This document shows positions 1-6,932 of a stretch of 7,445 nt of DNA, piece by piece. Position 1 is the stretch's first letter. Each line of letters begins with the position of its first letter. The stretch lies in contig JAISKR010000200.1 of NCBI GenBank assembly GCA_031260845.1, forward strand, positions 1 through 7,445, written 5' to 3'. Under the pieces are notes generated by a model. That model searched no databases. It worked only from the letters and a program-made list of their open reading frames with translations, and had not been told where the DNA came from. The position numbers and the translations under genes were made by a program. The stretch comes from Bacteroidales bacterium (GTDB taxonomy: Bacteria > Bacteroidota > Bacteroidia > Bacteroidales > UBA4181).

Positions 1-1274
1 CAAGACTTTTTCATCCCGAAATTTTTGTCAATCTTTAAATAAGGCAGCACGAAAAATGCGGGAATGGTGCAAATCATTACCCAGATGAAAAACAGGCGGT
101 AGCCCATCAGTTCCTGCAACCAGCCCGCCGCCATGCCGGGTAGCATCATACCTGCTGCCATGAAGGCAGTGCAGATGGCATAGTGTGCCGTTTTGTAGCA
201 TCCTTGGGCAATGTAAATCATAAACAGCGTGTAAGCCGTGAACCCGAAGCCATAGCCGAACTGTTCCACCGCTACGGCAGCATTCACCAACCAAAGATTG
301 TCCGGTTGGAAATACGCCAGCAGCACATACACGACGTCAGGCAGGTTGATGGCGAGCATCATCGCCACAAGCCAGCGTTTCAAGCCTTTCAGGGATATGG
401 CAACACCGCCGGCAATGCCTCCCAGCACTAACGCCACAATGCCCACCGTACCGTAAACAAAGCCTGTCATCTCGGTTCCCAATCCCAAACCGCCCTTATC
501 CACCGTATCCAGCATAAACGGTGTTGCCATTTTTGCTAATTGCGCTTCTGCCAAGCGATACAGCAGCAGGAACACGATAGCGGCTGTTATGCCTTTCTTT
601 TGAAAAAAAGACACAAAGGTGGCGCCAAACTCGCTGAGCACGTCTGTGAAACTCTTTTGCGGCACGGTGCGCACTGTTTCCTGCTTGGGCAAAACGAAGG
701 AATGGTAGAGGCTCAACAGCAAGAATATCGCTGCCGCCGCGCCAAATGCGAGTGTCCATGCGTAGGTGGCGCTTCCGGTCACAGTTTCCAGCCGTCCGGC
801 AAGCATCACCATCACGCCCTGTCCGGTAATCATGGCAATGCGGTAAAATGTGGTGCGAATGCCAACGAAATAGGATTGCTGAAAAGGCGACAATTCCAGC
901 ATATAGAAGCCGTCAATGGCGATGTCGTGGGTGGCGGAACTGAATGCCAGCAGGGTGAAAACCGCCATCGTAGCCTGAAAGAAGAAGGGCGCAGGAATGG
1001 CAAAAGCCACACCCGCCAATCCCGCGCCGATGAAGAACTGCATGATGAGAATCCACCAGCGTTTGGTTTTCAAAATATCCACAAAGGGACTCCACAAGGG
1101 TTTAATGAGCCACGGAAAATTCAGAAGACTTGTAAACAGGGCTATTTTGGTGTTTGAAATGCCCAGATTCTTGTACATTACCACGGCTACGGTCATCACA
1201 ATGACGTAAGGCAGCCCTTCCGCGAAATACAGCGTCGGCACCCATGCCCAAGGATGAATTTTCGTCGGTTTCAT
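1..1274 (-). CDS. AmpG-like MFS transporter (3' end cut by window)
   Basis: A polytopic inner-membrane protein of the major facilitator superfamily. 424 codons are visible with no stop before the window edge; since MFS proteins of this kind are about 420-440 residues, little is probably missing. I count about 12 hydrophobic segments (roughly residues 11-33, 43-63, 74-95, 98-122, 140-160, 173-195, 230-250, 270-292, 300-321, 328-355, 365-387, 392-412), split into two halves by a polar loop at 196-228. The N-terminal region with FAEGLPY (17-23), KPLWSPFVD (58-66) and ATHDIAIDGF (114-123) resembles AmpG, the muropeptide permease, and related Bacteroidota MFS proteins. The start is the ATG four bases after the pyrF stop; no Shine-Dalgarno is seen. 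It is very probably co-transcribed with pyrF. The substrate is not readable from sequence: anhydromuropeptides are a guess from AmpG similarity, and pyrF linkage does not prove a nucleobase role. Confidence 0.88.
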   Translation of the reverse strand, partial: MKPTKIHPWAWVPTLYFAEGLPYVIVMTVAVVMYKNLGISNTKIALFTSLLNFPWLIKPLWSPFVDILKTKRWWILIMQFFIGAGLAGVAFAIPAPFFFQATMAVFTLLAFSSATHDIAIDGFYMLELSPFQQSYFVGIRTTFYRIAMITGQGVMVMLAGRLETVTGSATYAWTLAFGAAAAIFLLLSLYHSFVLPKQETVRTVPQKSFTDVLSEFGATFVSFFQKKGITAAIVFLLLYRLAEAQLAKMATPFMLDTVDKGGLGLGTEMTGFVYGTVGIVALVLGGIAGGVAISLKGLKRWLVAMMLAINLPDVVYVLLAYFQPDNLWLVNAAVAVEQFGYGFGFTAYTLFMIYIAQGCYKTAHYAICTAFMAAGMMLPGMAAGWLQELMGYRLFFIWVMICTIPAFFVLPYLKIDKNFGMKKS

Positions 1275-1278
1275 CGGG

Positions 1279-2118
1279 TTAGGACTGTATAAGACCTTTT
1301 TCAGTCAGCAAATAAGCCATTTCCTGCTGCACTTCTTCCGCTTTGCCGGCTGCTATCGTGGCAAATTCTTCCGTATTGTCGGCAAATATGATGGAACGGG
1401 ATGCATTCACCAACAATCCGCATTGGCTGTTCAAGCCCACCTGCGCTATTTCCGACAGGTTGCCGCCCTGTGCGCCCACGCCGGGGATTAACAAAAAGTG
1501 GTCGGGTACCAATTTACGTACTTCCGTCAGCATATCGGCACGGTTGGCGCCAACCACGTACATGGTATTGTCGCTTGTGCCCCAGTTCTTGGATTGGGCG
1601 ATGATTTTCTCAAAAAGCATCAATCCGCTGAATTTGTCTTCCGTATATTGGAAATTGATGGCGCCCGTGTTGGACGTCAGCGCAAGGATAATCGCCCACT
1701 TGTCCTTGTAGCCGATAAAGGGTTTTACCGAATCCTCGCCCATGTAAGGCGCAATGGTAACGGCGTCGAAGCCGATGGTGTCGAAAAAAGCCTTGGCGTA
1801 CATACGTGACGTATTGCCGATGTCGCCGCGTTTGGCGTCGGCAATCAGGAACATATCGGGATAATGCTCGTTCAGATAGTCAACCGTTAGCCGCAGGTTC
1901 ACCCAGCCTGCCACACCAAACGCTTCGTAAAAGGCGATATTGGGCTTGTAAGCCACCGCATAAGGCGCCGTAGCGTCAATAATACGCTTGTTAAATTCAA
2001 AAACAGGGTGCTGTTCCCGTTTCAGAAATTCGGGAATTTTGGCAAACTCGCTGTCTAAACCGACACACAGGAAACTGCGCTTTTCCTGAATTTTTTCAAA
2101 AAGTTCTTTGGCATTCAT
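1279..2118 (-). CDS. pyrF: Orotidine 5'-phosphate decarboxylase, type 2
   Basis: Cytoplasmic enzyme that decarboxylates orotidine 5'-monophosphate to UMP, the last step of de novo pyrimidine synthesis. The 279-residue length fits the type 2 subfamily (about 270-280) rather than the shorter E. coli type. Seen in order: LCVGLDSE near the N-terminus (17-24), YKPNIAFYE with Lys58 (57-65), the catalytic DAKRGD (Asp94, Lys96, Asp99), APYMGEDS (123-130), and the phosphate-binding PGVGAQGG (212-219) followed by LLVNASRSI (235-243). All expected catalytic residues are present, so it should be active. The ATG at 2118 is preceded by a good Bacteroidota-type promoter with a short leader and no Shine-Dalgarno. 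The TAA stop lies four bases before the MFS gene, so the two probably form a unit, with possible read-through from the acyltransferase gene upstream. Confidence 0.97.
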   Translation of the reverse strand: MNAKELFEKIQEKRSFLCVGLDSEFAKIPEFLKREQHPVFEFNKRIIDATAPYAVAYKPNIAFYEAFGVAGWVNLRLTVDYLNEHYPDMFLIADAKRGDIGNTSRMYAKAFFDTIGFDAVTIAPYMGEDSVKPFIGYKDKWAIILALTSNTGAINFQYTEDKFSGLMLFEKIIAQSKNWGTSDNTMYVVGANRADMLTEVRKLVPDHFLLIPGVGAQGGNLSEIAQVGLNSQCGLLVNASRSIIFADNTEEFATIAAGKAEEVQQEMAYLLTEKGLIQS

Positions 2119-2141
2119 TGGGTATAAATTGATATTTGCTG

Positions 2142-2172
2142 CAAACGTACATGATTTTATTGAGGTTTACAA
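2142..2172 (-). promoter_or_regulatory. Bacteroidota-type promoter of pyrF
   Basis: On the minus strand, TTG (2170-2172) is followed after exactly 20 bases by TACGTTTG (2142-2149), a match to the Bacteroidota primary sigma factor pattern TTG-N19-21-TAnnTTTG. Transcription would start near 2135, giving a leader of about 15-20 bases before the pyrF ATG at 2118. The -33 element directly abuts and partly lies within the stop codon of the acyltransferase gene. The match is seen directly; activity is inferred. Confidence 0.75.
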
Positions 2173-3522
2173 CATTTTTTCTAAAATGCTTTTACGAAGG
2201 CTTATCATTTTCAGAATATCGCTGTTTTTTCCTCGTTTGGCGAAGAAAAAGCGATAACGGGCAATCAGTTTTTTCACGGAAAGATACCAGCGGAAAGCCA
2301 CTAAACCGGCAGGTATCAGTAAAACGATGATGCTGATTTTTCCCCAGATGCAGGGGACAAAAATGCAGGCAAGGACTGCTAAAATGAGGTGATACAGCGG
2401 AAATGCCACTAAGGCGGCGACATATTGCACCGAACTCACAAACTGCGGGTCTTTTACCTTTCGGGAAGACCAAGCGCACAGTTTATAGGGAAGGTAGTTG
2501 AACGCCATGCCCGCTATCCACACGGGAAAGCACAGCAATGCAAGCAGACTGCGCAGCAATAACCCGGCAAGTGAATAGGGCTGACGGGCAATCACCCAGT
2601 CGCGGAACCGGTATTTGTCGGTTAAATCAGCGTATTCTTTGATGTCGGTACATAAAATGCGCATCTTTTCAGGACTTTCGGCAGCCAAATGTTCCAAATC
2701 GGCAACGATATGCTGTTGTGCAGATAATCTGCCTTCGCCATCGCTTTTCAATCCGAGCCGTTGAAGGGTTTCTTTTTCAAAAAAACGGCGGGCGCATTCT
2801 ATTTCCTGATAGTATTCCTCGTTCTCAATGTTCACCATCCCTTCTTTCATCTTGGCAGACAGTGTATCCTGCAATAATTTGAAGGCTCTTGGGGCATTTT
2901 CAACATACAAATCGTAGTAATCGGACATTTCAATGGGGCTGCCGTAGCGTACAATCACATTGCTGCGGAATTTGCGAGTGTCTGAATATTCCAATCCAAC
3001 GGGAACAACCTTAATGTCGGGTTGGTTGCCTGAATGTTCCTGCGCTTTCATGGCAAAGCGGAAGACGCCCTTCTGCAACATACGCAACCGCTTGATTTTG
3101 TTGTGTACCCCTTCGGGCATGATGCCTACCGCCTGTTGATGATGCAACACTTCGAGCAGAATATCGAATGTTTCCTGATTGTTGTCAATCGTATTGACGC
3201 CATCCCGCTTCCTGTAAATGGGCAGAATGCGAAGAAAGTTTAAAATAGCGATGATAAAAGGCTTGTTGAATATATCGGCACGGGCAACGAAGACCGGCTG
3301 GCGGTTGTACGTGCACAGGATACAGATTGCGTCCATCAGTGAGTTCTGGTGGTTGGGGGTGAAGATGACAGCCCCTTTGCGAGGCACATTCTCACTGCCG
3401 ATAACCTGAATCCTGCGGTAGAAAAGGGAAAACACCCGATGAACCACGATACCCCGCACCAATGCGTAGCCTTTGGAATAACGGCTCAGTTTTTTCTTCA
3501 ATCTGTCTGTATTTTCAATCAT
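2167..3522 (-). CDS. Membrane 1-acyl-glycerol-3-phosphate acyltransferase-like protein (PlsC family)
   Basis: Probably transfers an acyl group to a glycerol-phosphate or related acceptor at the cytoplasmic face of the inner membrane, in phospholipid or acyl-lipid synthesis. Numbering from the ATG at 3522 (451 residues), the LPLAT domain fills about 1-220: block I is TPNHQNSLMD (55-64, catalytic His58), block II LPIYRKRDG (100-108), block III MPEG (135-138) and block IV VVPVGLEY (172-179). Block I has five residues between His58 and Asp64, not the classical four. A helical soluble stretch (about 205-310) is followed by three hydrophobic segments (316-341, 362-391, 394-413) and a basic tail. 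At 451 residues it is much longer than PlsC (about 250) and fits the larger Bacteroidota relatives. An in-frame TTG at 3528 is possible, but the ATG is preferred. The ATG overlaps the U32 stop by 8 bases (ATGATTGA), suggesting translational coupling. The true acyl acceptor is unknown. Confidence 0.88.
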   Translation of the reverse strand: MIENTDRLKKKLSRYSKGYALVRGIVVHRVFSLFYRRIQVIGSENVPRKGAVIFTPNHQNSLMDAICILCTYNRQPVFVARADIFNKPFIIAILNFLRILPIYRKRDGVNTIDNNQETFDILLEVLHHQQAVGIMPEGVHNKIKRLRMLQKGVFRFAMKAQEHSGNQPDIKVVPVGLEYSDTRKFRSNVIVRYGSPIEMSDYYDLYVENAPRAFKLLQDTLSAKMKEGMVNIENEEYYQEIECARRFFEKETLQRLGLKSDGEGRLSAQQHIVADLEHLAAESPEKMRILCTDIKEYADLTDKYRFRDWVIARQPYSLAGLLLRSLLALLCFPVWIAGMAFNYLPYKLCAWSSRKVKDPQFVSSVQYVAALVAFPLYHLILAVLACIFVPCIWGKISIIVLLIPAGLVAFRWYLSVKKLIARYRFFFAKRGKNSDILKMISLRKSILEKML

Positions 3523-5353
3523 CTGCAATACATTTCATTACACAGTTTTTGCAATCAAATTCCAATTTGTAAGTATGCCTGCTGTCCCGCAGATAGAGCG
3601 GTTCTTTCCACTCATTCCGCTTCTTTTGCTTGACCGGACAGGCATTGTACTGATACCTGATGCAGTGCTTGGTGGTCATCAGCACTGTGAGACGGTCGGT
3701 TTTATACGGTTTTGCTTGCAATTCAAAGGCTTCTTCGGTCACTGTGCTGCCATGCGAGAGGTAAAACTCTTTTGCCTTGGCATTGGCAACATTGCCGCGG
3801 TAATCCATCTTTTTGTCGGGGCAACAAGCCGCGTCTGATTCCTGCCGAACTTCCTCTTTGGCGCGGTATTTATCCAAACGCAGGGCTTCCAACTGCTCTG
3901 TCAGTTCGCGACGCATGGCATTCAGCCCTGCTGCGGGAATGAAATATCCGAAACTGTCGGAAAACCGCACTTGACGGGCAACAAAAACAGTATTGCCCAA
4001 TTTTCCAAGTTGCTGAATAATTTGTTGTTGAGCCTTCTCAATATCTTTGGCAGTTATTTTTTCCGCCTCGAAAACGGAAGTCACCGTGTTGCCGTCTTCA
4101 TCCGTCACGCCAAGGTGGTAGCCATTTTCCTCTTCGCTCAGTTCAAAAGCAACCCTCACCCGCCTGTCGGCAGACTCGCCGGCAAGTTGCTTCTCGAAAC
4201 GAAAATCGTTGTTGCGGAAAATTTCCATGCCAACGGTCAACTGTACCGGTTTAGCCGGAAAAATCTTTTTACCGTCTGCGCCGTTCACCAACGCGCCTTC
4301 CAAGCCCCTTTGCGGATGCAGCCAGCACAAACCGTCGCCCGAACTGACCGCATGGGTGGTTTCTACCACAAAATACTGCGGAAACACAGCCGATACCCAT
4401 CCCAATCTTTCGCCGGTCGATTTTTGCGTTTCGGGCGATGCAACTTTGTCCTTGCGCCCTTCGATGAAATAGTCGGTATATCCGCGATGAAAGGTTTTAT
4501 GCGGGTTGGGCGTGAAGCAAAACGTGGTTCGCCCTGACGAACTTGCGCAGAAATCGCCCTGTTCCATGATAGAGTCCAAGCGTTGCCTGTAAAATGCGGT
4601 GATATTTTTCAGATAATTCAAATCTTTCAGTCTGCCCTCGATTTTGAAGGAACTGACGCCGCTCTGCATCAGTTGCAGCAAGTAAGCGGAAAGGTTCAAA
4701 TCTTTGAGCGACAGTAAATACGCCTTGTCTATCAATGTTTGCTTGTTGGCGTCAAGCAATTGGTAAGACGAGCGGCATGGTTGAGCGCAGGTGCCTCTGT
4801 TACCGCTTCTTCCCGTAAGGAAATGACTCATGTAGCATTGTCCGCTGAAAGAAACGCATAAAGCGCCGTGAACAAAAGATTCCAATTCAATTTTTGTGTT
4901 TTGACGAATCTTCTGTATGTCACGAAGGCATAACTCACGTGACAAAATGACACGTTTAAAGCCAACCTGTTCCAAAAAACTGATTTTTTCGACGGTGACA
5001 TTGTGAGTTTGTGTGCTGGCAAACAGGGGAAGCGGTGGCAACTCGCAGCGCAACAGCCCCATATCCTGTATGATGAGCGCGTCCACGCCGGATTCGTACA
5101 GTTGCCACGCAATGCGAACGGCGTCATCTATCTCGTTGTCGTACAGTATTGTGTTAAGTGTCGCATATACTTTTGCCTTGTAAAGATGGGCAAAACGTAC
5201 TAAATCGCTTATATCTGCCACTGAATTGGCGGCTTCTGCGCGTGCGCCAAAGCGAGGTGCGCCTATATATACGGCGTCGGCGCCATGTTGGATGGCAACT
5301 TTCCCGAAGGCTGCATTTTTGGCAGGTGAAAGAAGTTCTATTGCGGTCGTCAC
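3515..5353 (-). CDS. U32 family protein, RlhA-like (probable Fe-S RNA hydroxylase; annotated as peptidase/collagenase)
   Basis: A 612-residue cytoplasmic protein. The N-terminal U32 domain starts with ELLSPAKN (6-13) and GADAVYIGAPRFGAR (24-38), with the family signature around ESFVHGALCVSFSGQCYMS (158-176). Cys166, Cys173, Cys189 and Cys193 form the set expected to hold an iron-sulfur cluster. The middle (about 380-500) fits the DUF3656/collagenase-associated domain, and a C-terminal piece carries Cys564-x7-Cys572 and Cys601-xx-Cys604-xxx-Cys608. This arrangement and length resemble E. coli RlhA (YdcP, about 650 residues), which makes 5-hydroxycytidine in 23S rRNA; TrhP (YegQ), a tRNA hydroxylation factor, is shorter. 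Database names such as collagenase rest on an old homology, and I see no protease catalytic motif. The GTG start gives the family's usual N-terminus and overlaps the upstream stop by one base (TAGTG). The assignment to RlhA rather than another U32 group is inferred. Confidence 0.92.
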   Translation of the reverse strand: MTTAIELLSPAKNAAFGKVAIQHGADAVYIGAPRFGARAEAANSVADISDLVRFAHLYKAKVYATLNTILYDNEIDDAVRIAWQLYESGVDALIIQDMGLLRCELPPLPLFASTQTHNVTVEKISFLEQVGFKRVILSRELCLRDIQKIRQNTKIELESFVHGALCVSFSGQCYMSHFLTGRSGNRGTCAQPCRSSYQLLDANKQTLIDKAYLLSLKDLNLSAYLLQLMQSGVSSFKIEGRLKDLNYLKNITAFYRQRLDSIMEQGDFCASSSGRTTFCFTPNPHKTFHRGYTDYFIEGRKDKVASPETQKSTGERLGWVSAVFPQYFVVETTHAVSSGDGLCWLHPQRGLEGALVNGADGKKIFPAKPVQLTVGMEIFRNNDFRFEKQLAGESADRRVRVAFELSEEENGYHLGVTDEDGNTVTSVFEAEKITAKDIEKAQQQIIQQLGKLGNTVFVARQVRFSDSFGYFIPAAGLNAMRRELTEQLEALRLDKYRAKEEVRQESDAACCPDKKMDYRGNVANAKAKEFYLSHGSTVTEEAFELQAKPYKTDRLTVLMTTKHCIRYQYNACPVKQKKRNEWKEPLYLRDSRHTYKLEFDCKNCVMKCIADD

Positions 5354-6114
5354 TACTCTATGGGGGGGAAATCGTCTTCCAATTCGGCTACTGCATCGTT
5401 CTTTGCGTCAAGGGCTTCTCTGATTTCCGATGAATCCAACTCTTTCATGTTGGTCACAATGAAATCGTTGGACAGGAAATTTCCGAATTGGTTACATTCG
5501 TCGATTCCTTCGCGAAACACGCGGGTAAGGTCGGAAGTGAGAGGCACTATCACGCGCATGGTCGTGTAATCATCCATGAAATGAACCTCTTCCAATTCGC
5601 TATTGTAGCGTTTCAGCGCGTATTCCATCTCTTCGTGAACTATCTTCTGCTGAAACGGTTGCAAATTGCCGCCTACCCTGTTGATAAGCACCACAAAATA
5701 CCTGAGTTTGTGCCCTTTGCCACCCAATCCGGTTGAAATAAACACCTGCGGGCGTTCAAGCAAATCGCTTTCCAACAGTAATTTATTTTCCTGCAAAGCC
5801 AATTGCGCCCATTCTTTCATTTCCTCTTCCGGTTGTTTGGCGTAAGTTTCTATCACTCTGTATATTTCAGGACTGGGGATACCAGCCATCTGCGCCAACA
5901 GTTTCTTTTTCTTGGCTATCGTTAATTCGGAACTGAATAAGTCGTCTTTTTGCGCCAAAATTTCCTCATTTGACTGTTTCCCGCGCACTTTACCGGATAG
6001 ATCAAAATATTGCATCTGTACGGTAACGTCCACAGGATTTTCTAAAAGACTGATATTGTCTTCCATATTCCCGAAAAAATCCTGTATCTTTCTGTAAACA
6101 CTCTCGTTGTCCAT
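5353..6114 (-). CDS. Conserved hypothetical protein with apparent ferredoxin-like C-terminal half
   Basis: I do not recognise a named family. The 253-residue product has no signal peptide or membrane segment, so it is probably cytoplasmic. Residues about 63-115 look like three amphipathic helices, possibly a short HEAT-like repeat. Residues 137-222 read as beta (RYFVVLI), alpha (QPFQQKIVHEEMEYALKRY), beta (EEVHFM), beta (TTMRVIVPL), alpha (DLTRVFREGIDECNQF), beta (NDFIVTN): a ferredoxin-like order. The tail is acidic (ELEDDFPP). The ATG at 6114 is supported by a Shine-Dalgarno-like AAAGAGGT and by a good promoter upstream. Its TAG stop shares a base with the GTG start of the U32 gene, so the two are likely co-translated and may act together, for instance on RNA. 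That role is a guess from context and fold pattern only. Confidence 0.85.
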   Translation of the reverse strand: MDNESVYRKIQDFFGNMEDNISLLENPVDVTVQMQYFDLSGKVRGKQSNEEILAQKDDLFSSELTIAKKKKLLAQMAGIPSPEIYRVIETYAKQPEEEMKEWAQLALQENKLLLESDLLERPQVFISTGLGGKGHKLRYFVVLINRVGGNLQPFQQKIVHEEMEYALKRYNSELEEVHFMDDYTTMRVIVPLTSDLTRVFREGIDECNQFGNFLSNDFIVTNMKELDSSEIREALDAKNDAVAELEDDFPPIE

Positions 6115-6126
6115 ATTGCTAAATTG

Positions 6127-6134
6127 ACCTCTTT
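6127..6134 (-). promoter_or_regulatory. Shine-Dalgarno-like site of the hypothetical gene
   Basis: Minus-strand AAAGAGGT lies ten bases before the ATG at 6114. Such a site is uncommon in Bacteroidota, where A/T-rich leaders usually do without one, and the other genes here show nothing comparable. It supports the chosen start. It could also be chance. Confidence 0.45.
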
Positions 6135-6143
6135 AAAACTGTT

Positions 6144-6173
6144 CAAAGGTACTATTTAATTTTATCATACCAA
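6144..6173 (-). promoter_or_regulatory. Bacteroidota-type promoter of the hypothetical-U32-acyltransferase operon
   Basis: On the minus strand TTG (6171-6173) is separated by 19 bases from TACCTTTG (6144-6151), fitting the Bacteroidota consensus well. Transcription should start near 6137, leaving a leader of about 20-25 bases that includes the Shine-Dalgarno-like site. The -33 element sits inside the first copy of an 11-bp tandem repeat. No other promoter is apparent before the following two overlapping genes, so this is probably the main promoter for all three. Confidence 0.75.
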
Positions 6174-6186
6174 AATCATACCAAAA
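6165..6186. repeat. Two perfect tandem copies of an 11-bp unit (TCATACCAAAA)
   Basis: Plus-strand TCATACCAAAA occurs at 6165-6175 and again directly at 6176-6186 without mismatch. The unit is about one helical turn long and covers and extends upstream of the -33 element of the operon promoter, so it could be a two-site operator, or simply a replication-slippage duplication in A/T-rich DNA. Confidence 0.8.
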
Positions 6187-6200
6187 TTTTTTTTCTGCCA

Positions 6201-6231
6201 AAATAAAAGAAAATAGCGATTGGTTTCGCTA
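6201..6231 (-). terminator. Probable intrinsic terminator of the CBM9-like gene
   Basis: On the minus strand TAGCGA-AACCAA-TCGCTA forms a perfect 6-bp stem with a 6-base loop (6214-6231), followed by TTTTCTTTTATTT. The stem begins with the gene's own TAG stop codon. The stem is short and only half G/C, so termination may be partial. The tract lies just upstream of the next operon promoter, a sensible place for a terminator. Confidence 0.6.
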
Positions 6232-6882
6232 ATCCAATTGTATGGTACCGAAAAATTCAGGAAGATGAAAATCGGGTTTCGCCGCTTTTATGGGGCGCCA
6301 ACTCAGAAAATGGGGCGTTGTCAGGTCATCGCCGCATTTGTAAAAATTGGCTTTGATGATTTTTTCAGGTTCAATAAATTCCGGCTTGAAAAAACAATTG
6401 AAAGGGATAACTACCAATAATTCCCATTCGACATTGCCGATGCGTTCCTGAAATGGACTTGTGCCAAGGCTTGACAAACGTCTGATGCCTGAAATTACTT
6501 CAAGCGGCGCCTTTTCACGCTGATGCCGGTTGGGACCCAATGCCAGCAAGCAGGTTCCGATACAATTAAATTCAAAATTGTAGTATATCCCGTCATTGGC
6601 AGGGGATACAAAAAATTCCACACAAGAGTCCTTCCACACTTCGCCGTTATCATGGGCAGCCACGGCACGAACGGACTGCTCTTTCACTTTGTATTGCAGC
6701 AAAAATGCGTTATTGCTGTATGCTATCTTGAACTGAACCTCAGGACAGTAGGAATATTGTTTCCAATTGACGGTTGAAATTTTATTCCAACGGACAGGGT
6801 TCAATGCGGATTGTATATCTTGCCATGCTGCATTTTGCTGTATATCAATCTTATGTATGGTTAAATCAACAGGTTTTATCAT
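6229..6882 (-). CDS. Carbohydrate-binding family 9-like (CBM9-like) protein, cytoplasmic form
   Basis: A 217-residue protein that resembles the CBM9-like beta-sandwich domains common in Bacteroidota. Features matching that family are the early tryptophans, WKDSCVEFFVSP (83-94), the YYNFEFNCIGTCL segment (100-112), WELLVVIPFNCFF (153-165), KANFYKCGDDLTTPHFLSW (176-194), and the closing PDFHLPEFFGTI (203-214). The single domain fills the whole chain, with no attached catalytic domain. The N-terminus is polar (MIKPVDLTIHKID) with no signal peptide or lipobox, so it should stay in the cytoplasm unless the start is wrong. The ligand is unknown: family members are often named for sugar binding, but that is rarely tested for stand-alone forms. 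The gene appears to stand alone, with a terminator after it and a divergent lipoprotein gene behind it. Confidence 0.82.
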   Translation of the reverse strand: MIKPVDLTIHKIDIQQNAAWQDIQSALNPVRWNKISTVNWKQYSYCPEVQFKIAYSNNAFLLQYKVKEQSVRAVAAHDNGEVWKDSCVEFFVSPANDGIYYNFEFNCIGTCLLALGPNRHQREKAPLEVISGIRRLSSLGTSPFQERIGNVEWELLVVIPFNCFFKPEFIEPEKIIKANFYKCGDDLTTPHFLSWRPIKAAKPDFHLPEFFGTIQLD

Positions 6883-6902
6883 TCTCGATTTTATTTTTTT
6901 TG

Positions 6903-6910
6903 CAAATTTA
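6903..6910 (-). promoter_or_regulatory. Possible -7 box of the CBM9-like gene
   Basis: Minus-strand TAAATTTG matches TAnnTTTG and lies 20 bases before the ATG at 6882, much as in the two better promoters here. No TTG is found at the expected 19-21 bases upstream; that region is a T/A-rich run. The call is therefore tentative. Confidence 0.45.
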
Positions 6911-6932
6911 GTAATTTTTTTTCATAAAAATG

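Noticed and set aside
540..1157. Long plus-strand open frame (205 codons), histidine- and glutamine-rich
   Set aside because: It lies wholly antisense to the MFS transporter frame, has a low-complexity polar product with no recognisable domain, and has no promoter or leader of its own.
3523..3528. In-frame TTG start at 3528 for the acyltransferase
   Set aside because: It adds only two residues, is a rarer start codon, and the ATG at 3522 gives a typical 8-bp overlap with the preceding gene.
3971..4537. Plus-strand open frame of 188 codons
   Set aside because: Antisense to the U32 coding sequence, whose protein is well conserved through this stretch; the frame is open as a side effect of codon bias.
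3515..5353. Secreted collagenase or virulence protease
   Set aside because: No signal peptide and no protease catalytic motif; the cysteine set and domain order fit the RNA-hydroxylation branch of U32 proteins better.
6165..6186. Start of a CRISPR-like or satellite array
   Set aside because: Only two directly adjacent 11-bp copies with no spacers and no further copies nearby.
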